Source: Buddleja alternifolia
Taxonomy: Eukaryota > Streptophyta > Magnoliopsida > Lamiales > Scrophulariaceae
Length of the DNA: 64,000 bases
Direction of reading: 5' to 3'
NCBI GenBank assembly: GCA_019426215.1
Contig: CM033394.1
Span: forward strand, 41,724,423-41,788,422
Part shown: piece by piece, positions 60,723 through 64,000 of the stretch
How the letters are laid out: each line of letters opens with the position of its first letter
Numbering within the stretch: the stretch's first letter is position 1
Made by a program: the position numbers and the translations under genes
The notes under the pieces: generated by a model
Seen by the model: only the letters and a program-made list of their open reading frames with translations
The model's database searches: none
What the model was told of the DNA's origin: nothing

Positions 60723-63700
60723 ATGGGGTCGAGGGAAGAGAGGCATAGGCATAATCATGATCTTGTTCCGTTAGCTGCACTTATAAGTAGGGAGTTAAAG
60801 AATGAGAAAATGGAGAAGCCAAGAGTTAGATATGGTTCTGCAGCTCAGTCTCGGAAAGGGGAAGATTATTTTTTAACGAAAACGGATTGCCAGAGGGTTC
60901 CCGGGAATTCATCTACATCGTTCTCTGTTTTCGGGGTATGTATTTATTTTTTGGAGCAATTTGGCATTTTAGTTTGATGATTGCTGTTTGTTTTTCGTGA
61001 CTTCCTTTTATATTGATGAAGACCACCTTTTTGAAATGACGGATAAATTTTATTGTTACTTGTAGTCCACTTAGTCCAAATACCATATAATGAAATTAAT
61101 CAATCAAATTTAGGCACAAGGCTGATGTTTCATTTGGCCAATGATTCTGGAAATGAATTATTTGAGATTCAGGCTTATACAGATGACTTTTGTTCAATAA
61201 TACAGTTTAACTGCTTGAATAATGGAAAATAATGTACAAATTTTCAGATTTTTGATGGGCACAATGGGAATGCTGCAGCGATTTTTTCAAGGGATAATTT
61301 ATTGAATTATGTTTTGGGCGCAATGCCACGTGAGCTTGGACGCGATGAATGGCTTCAAGCTTTGCCTCGAGCTTTAGTTGCTGGCTTTGTCAAGGCTGAT
61401 AAGGAGTTCCAGAGCAAAGGCATGTGGACTTCAATGATTTTTTACCATATAATATAGTTTTCTAGTTGTGTGTTTGTGCTAATGCTTTCTACTCTTATCT
61501 AATTCTTTGCAGGAAAAACTTCTGGAACGACAGCAACATTTGTAATTGTTGACGGATGGACAATTACGGTTGCATGTGTTGGAGATTCTCGCTGTGTCTT
61601 AGATGCTCAGGGTGCTGGCGTCTCTGACTTGACTGTCGATCATAGACTTGAAGAAAATATAGAGGAGTAAGTTCTTCTTTATAATGTTCTCTATTTTTCT
61701 TTCTTTTTCTATTATAAAAAAATAGATCTCATCTTTTTGGTTGTTGCAGACGTGAACGTGTAACAGCTAGTGGAGGTGAAGTTGGGAGGCTTAACATTTA
61801 TGGTGGGGCTGAGGTGAGATTTCAGTCGAAAAATTCTTGCTTACCCTGGTGTTTTCATACCAAATGGTCAGGATCACGTCATAGCCCACATTTTCAGTTT
61901 GTTCAACATTATACTGATCCTCACTGTTCGGTGTCAAACACCTGGTGTAGGCAAGTGTTCCTTATTTCTGTATGATTTATATAGTCAATTATTATCATCT
62001 TTAAAAGTTATGTTTGGTCGTGTGATTTTTCTTCACTTTACTCTCATAGATTGGTCCTTTACGTTGTTGGCCTGGAGGGTTATGCCTCTCGAGATCAATC
62101 GGGGACATGGATGTCGGTGAATTCATCGTTCCAATACCATACGTCAAGCAAGTGAAGGTAGCTATAATAATTTCCATTATTTTATCCGATAACTACATGC
62201 ACACTCCCTCACTTATTGGGTATTTACCATCCCTGAGGTTCACTATTTGCCAAGACACCCCCTGAATCCTCCCAATTCAAAAATAACAGGAAGTGAAATT
62301 TTAATCTGCTTTTACTGACGGGGTGAAGTTATATTTTGCTTTTACTTACAGCGGAAATTATGGAGTGTCACTCAGGGGGTTGTAGGGGGTGTGAATGCAA
62401 TTTAATCTTCTTTTATTGCCAATTCATTCACAAGTTTCACTCTTTTCTGTTCATTCTTTTTTCTTTTCCCGAGCCCTTCTGTTTTGAATTTCCGACTCAC
62501 TACATTTCCATAAAGTTGTCGAACGCAGGAGGACGGCTAATAATCGCCTCTGATGGCATTTGGGATGCATTATCATCAGAAATGGCTGCAAAATCTTGTC
62601 GAGGATTGCCTGCTGAGCTTGCTGCTAGGTTAGTAGTCAAGGTATTAACATTTAAGCTCGTCACTCTACTCTACTCTACTATACTCAAAACTCCTAGTTT
62701 GTTGTGAAAACCTGGTCCATTTAAATTTACTCATTGTGTCGACTGATAAACTGTACAGGAAGCACTGAGGACACGAGGGCTAAAGGATGACACGACTTGC
62801 ATAGTTGTTGATATAATTCCTCCTGATAATAAGCCACAGCCTTCGCCTCCTCCCCCGAAGAAATGTAACAAGCTTCATGCTTTGCTATTCAGAAAGAAAT
62901 CTTGCAACTCTGCTGGTAAATTATCGAAGAAGCTATCGACTTTGGGTATTGTAGAGGAATTATTCGAAGAAGGATCAGCTATGCTAGCTGAAAGGTTAGT
63001 ATTCTTTGTGGCATAAAATGTTTCATATTGAATATGATCAGAGAACTCACATCCAACTCGACATTTATTTGTTTATTTGTTCGTTAATTTTCTAAATCTT
63101 TTTGTGCATTATACTCTCGCTTCATTGCACGGATAATGATCTTTTCAACTTTTAACACTTTAATTATGAAGGACTTGCCCACTTTTTTAGGACAGCCATG
63201 CATGTATAAGTTATATTAACTATTTTAGCAAAACACTATGGTCCAGGATAGGTTGGTTTCTACATGGTTTATAGTCTAGTCTATTTAAGCGAAATTGATG
63301 CTGGTGTAGGAATTACCCTCGACTCACATTACTTACATAAGTCAGTTGATGATGATGAAGTTGTCAAGTCTGATATAAAAATAACATTTATTTGTTGAAG
63401 AACCAAACAATATGAAACAACGTTTACCAATTGAAAGACCAAATCGGTAAAAGATAGTATTGTAAACAGGTATCTGAAGTTACTGTACAAGGGTGTTTTG
63501 GTCATTTTACAATAGTAAATATAGCCCTAATTTTCAGACACCTCCTATATCTAGGTACTATTCCGCCAAACCACGTTAATCTCGCCTAGTTTTTGTCATT
63601 CTTCTGATTTTTTCTTCTTGCTTAGTATGTTCTTAACTAAGGGCTCTAAATGTTATATCATGTCTTATAGATAAATGACTAATCTCTTATTAGTGAAGAA

Positions 63701-64000
63701 TAACATGTCTTACCAAGTAGAAGATTTGATAAGTTTATTTTTAAGCATAAGACTAATTAGTGAATTTTATCTCAAAGGTATGAGATTGTTCAATATGAAG
63801 AAATCCTAACGCACACAAATCATATTAACCGCTCCTCAGCCCCACTCTTCATACTAATCATTCATGTTATATCTGCACACAACAAGAATAAGATCAAATG
63901 CGCAATAACTTGCATATTCATTAACATATTTTATTATGTAGACTGGGAAAAGACAATTCCAATAACCAAACTTGTGGCGTTTTCGTTTGCGCCGTGTGCC
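60723..64000 (+). CDS. PP2C family protein phosphatase (partial, cut by window end)
   Basis: Eight exons in frame so far: 60723-60935, 61248-61419, 61513-61666, 61750-61813, 62050-62157, 62516-62641, 62759-62994 and 63942 to the edge, about 377 residues. It starts MGSREERHRHNHDLVPLAAL. PP2C metal-site and core motifs are present in order: RKGEDYF, IFDGHNG (metal-binding Asp), SGTTATFVIVDG, VACVGDSRC, DHRLEEN, SRSIGDMDVGEF, ASDGIWDAL and GLKDDTTCIVVDI (metal-binding Asp). These enzymes are Mg/Mn-dependent Ser/Thr phosphatases. The opening and DGHNG resemble the Arabidopsis At1g09160/At1g47380/At1g68410 group; substrates unknown. Intron 2 begins with GC instead of GT (AAAG|GCATGT), the only boundary that keeps frame. 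The C-terminal part after the catalytic domain is Pro/Lys-rich and ends GVFVCAVC at the edge. Confidence 0.9.
62185..62400. repeat. foldback-family copy in PP2C intron 5
   Basis: ATAACTACATGCACACTCCC, CTGAGGTTCACTATTTGCC and a right half with CAGGGGGTTGTAGGGGGTGT repeat the pattern of the element in DUF789 intron 5 (14308-14545). Boundaries are approximate; the splice sites used lie outside it. Confidence 0.5.

Overview
This window is nuclear DNA of a flowering plant, most likely a eudicot. It is AT-rich, the genes carry spliceosomal GT-AG introns, the gene families are plant-specific (type-2 lipid transfer protein, DUF789, LRK10L/WAK-associated receptor kinase), and the intergenic space is packed with small plant transposable elements. 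I could not assign a genus. All gene models were spliced by eye from reading frame continuity and GT/AG sites; no similarity search was run.

Host genes, left to right: a single-exon type-2 nsLTP (6670-6954, +); a four-exon class I glutamine amidotransferase resembling Arabidopsis GAT1_2.1 (10081-11958, +); a six-exon DUF789 protein (13899-17242, -); a four-exon LRK10L-type receptor kinase (51853-56221, +); and a PP2C phosphatase gene running off the right edge (60723-64000, +). Nothing suggests that they form one pathway.

The 34 kb between the DUF789 gene and the receptor kinase is mobile-element territory. Its centrepiece is a 9.9 kb Mutator-like element (26373-36299) with two convergent genes: a Ulp1/SUMO-protease-like gene on + and a FAR1/MURA-type transposase on -. 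Both carry stops and frameshifts, so it is a once-autonomous, now decayed element. All its noncoding parts (5' regions, introns, central spacer) are filled with a degenerate motif close to ACTGTATAATG, often spaced about 22 bp. This is the most unusual structure in the window.

Around it are many small elements: two hAT-type MITEs rich in GACACGG motifs, each with a perfect 8-bp target-site duplication, one of them splitting a LINE RNase H pseudogene; three Tourist-like MITEs with GGCTNTGTTTG ends, one inside a tandemly duplicated segment whose second copy preserves the empty site; a 1.25 kb long-TIR element; several SINEs with box A/box B and poly(A); foldback elements; and an internally deleted hAT transposase remnant at the left edge. 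Several families have bodies or ends built from short iterated motifs (GACACGG, TCGAGCTCG, CGAAATTTCGG, ACTGTATAATG). The receptor kinase, DUF789 and PP2C introns also carry foldback or MITE-like insertions.
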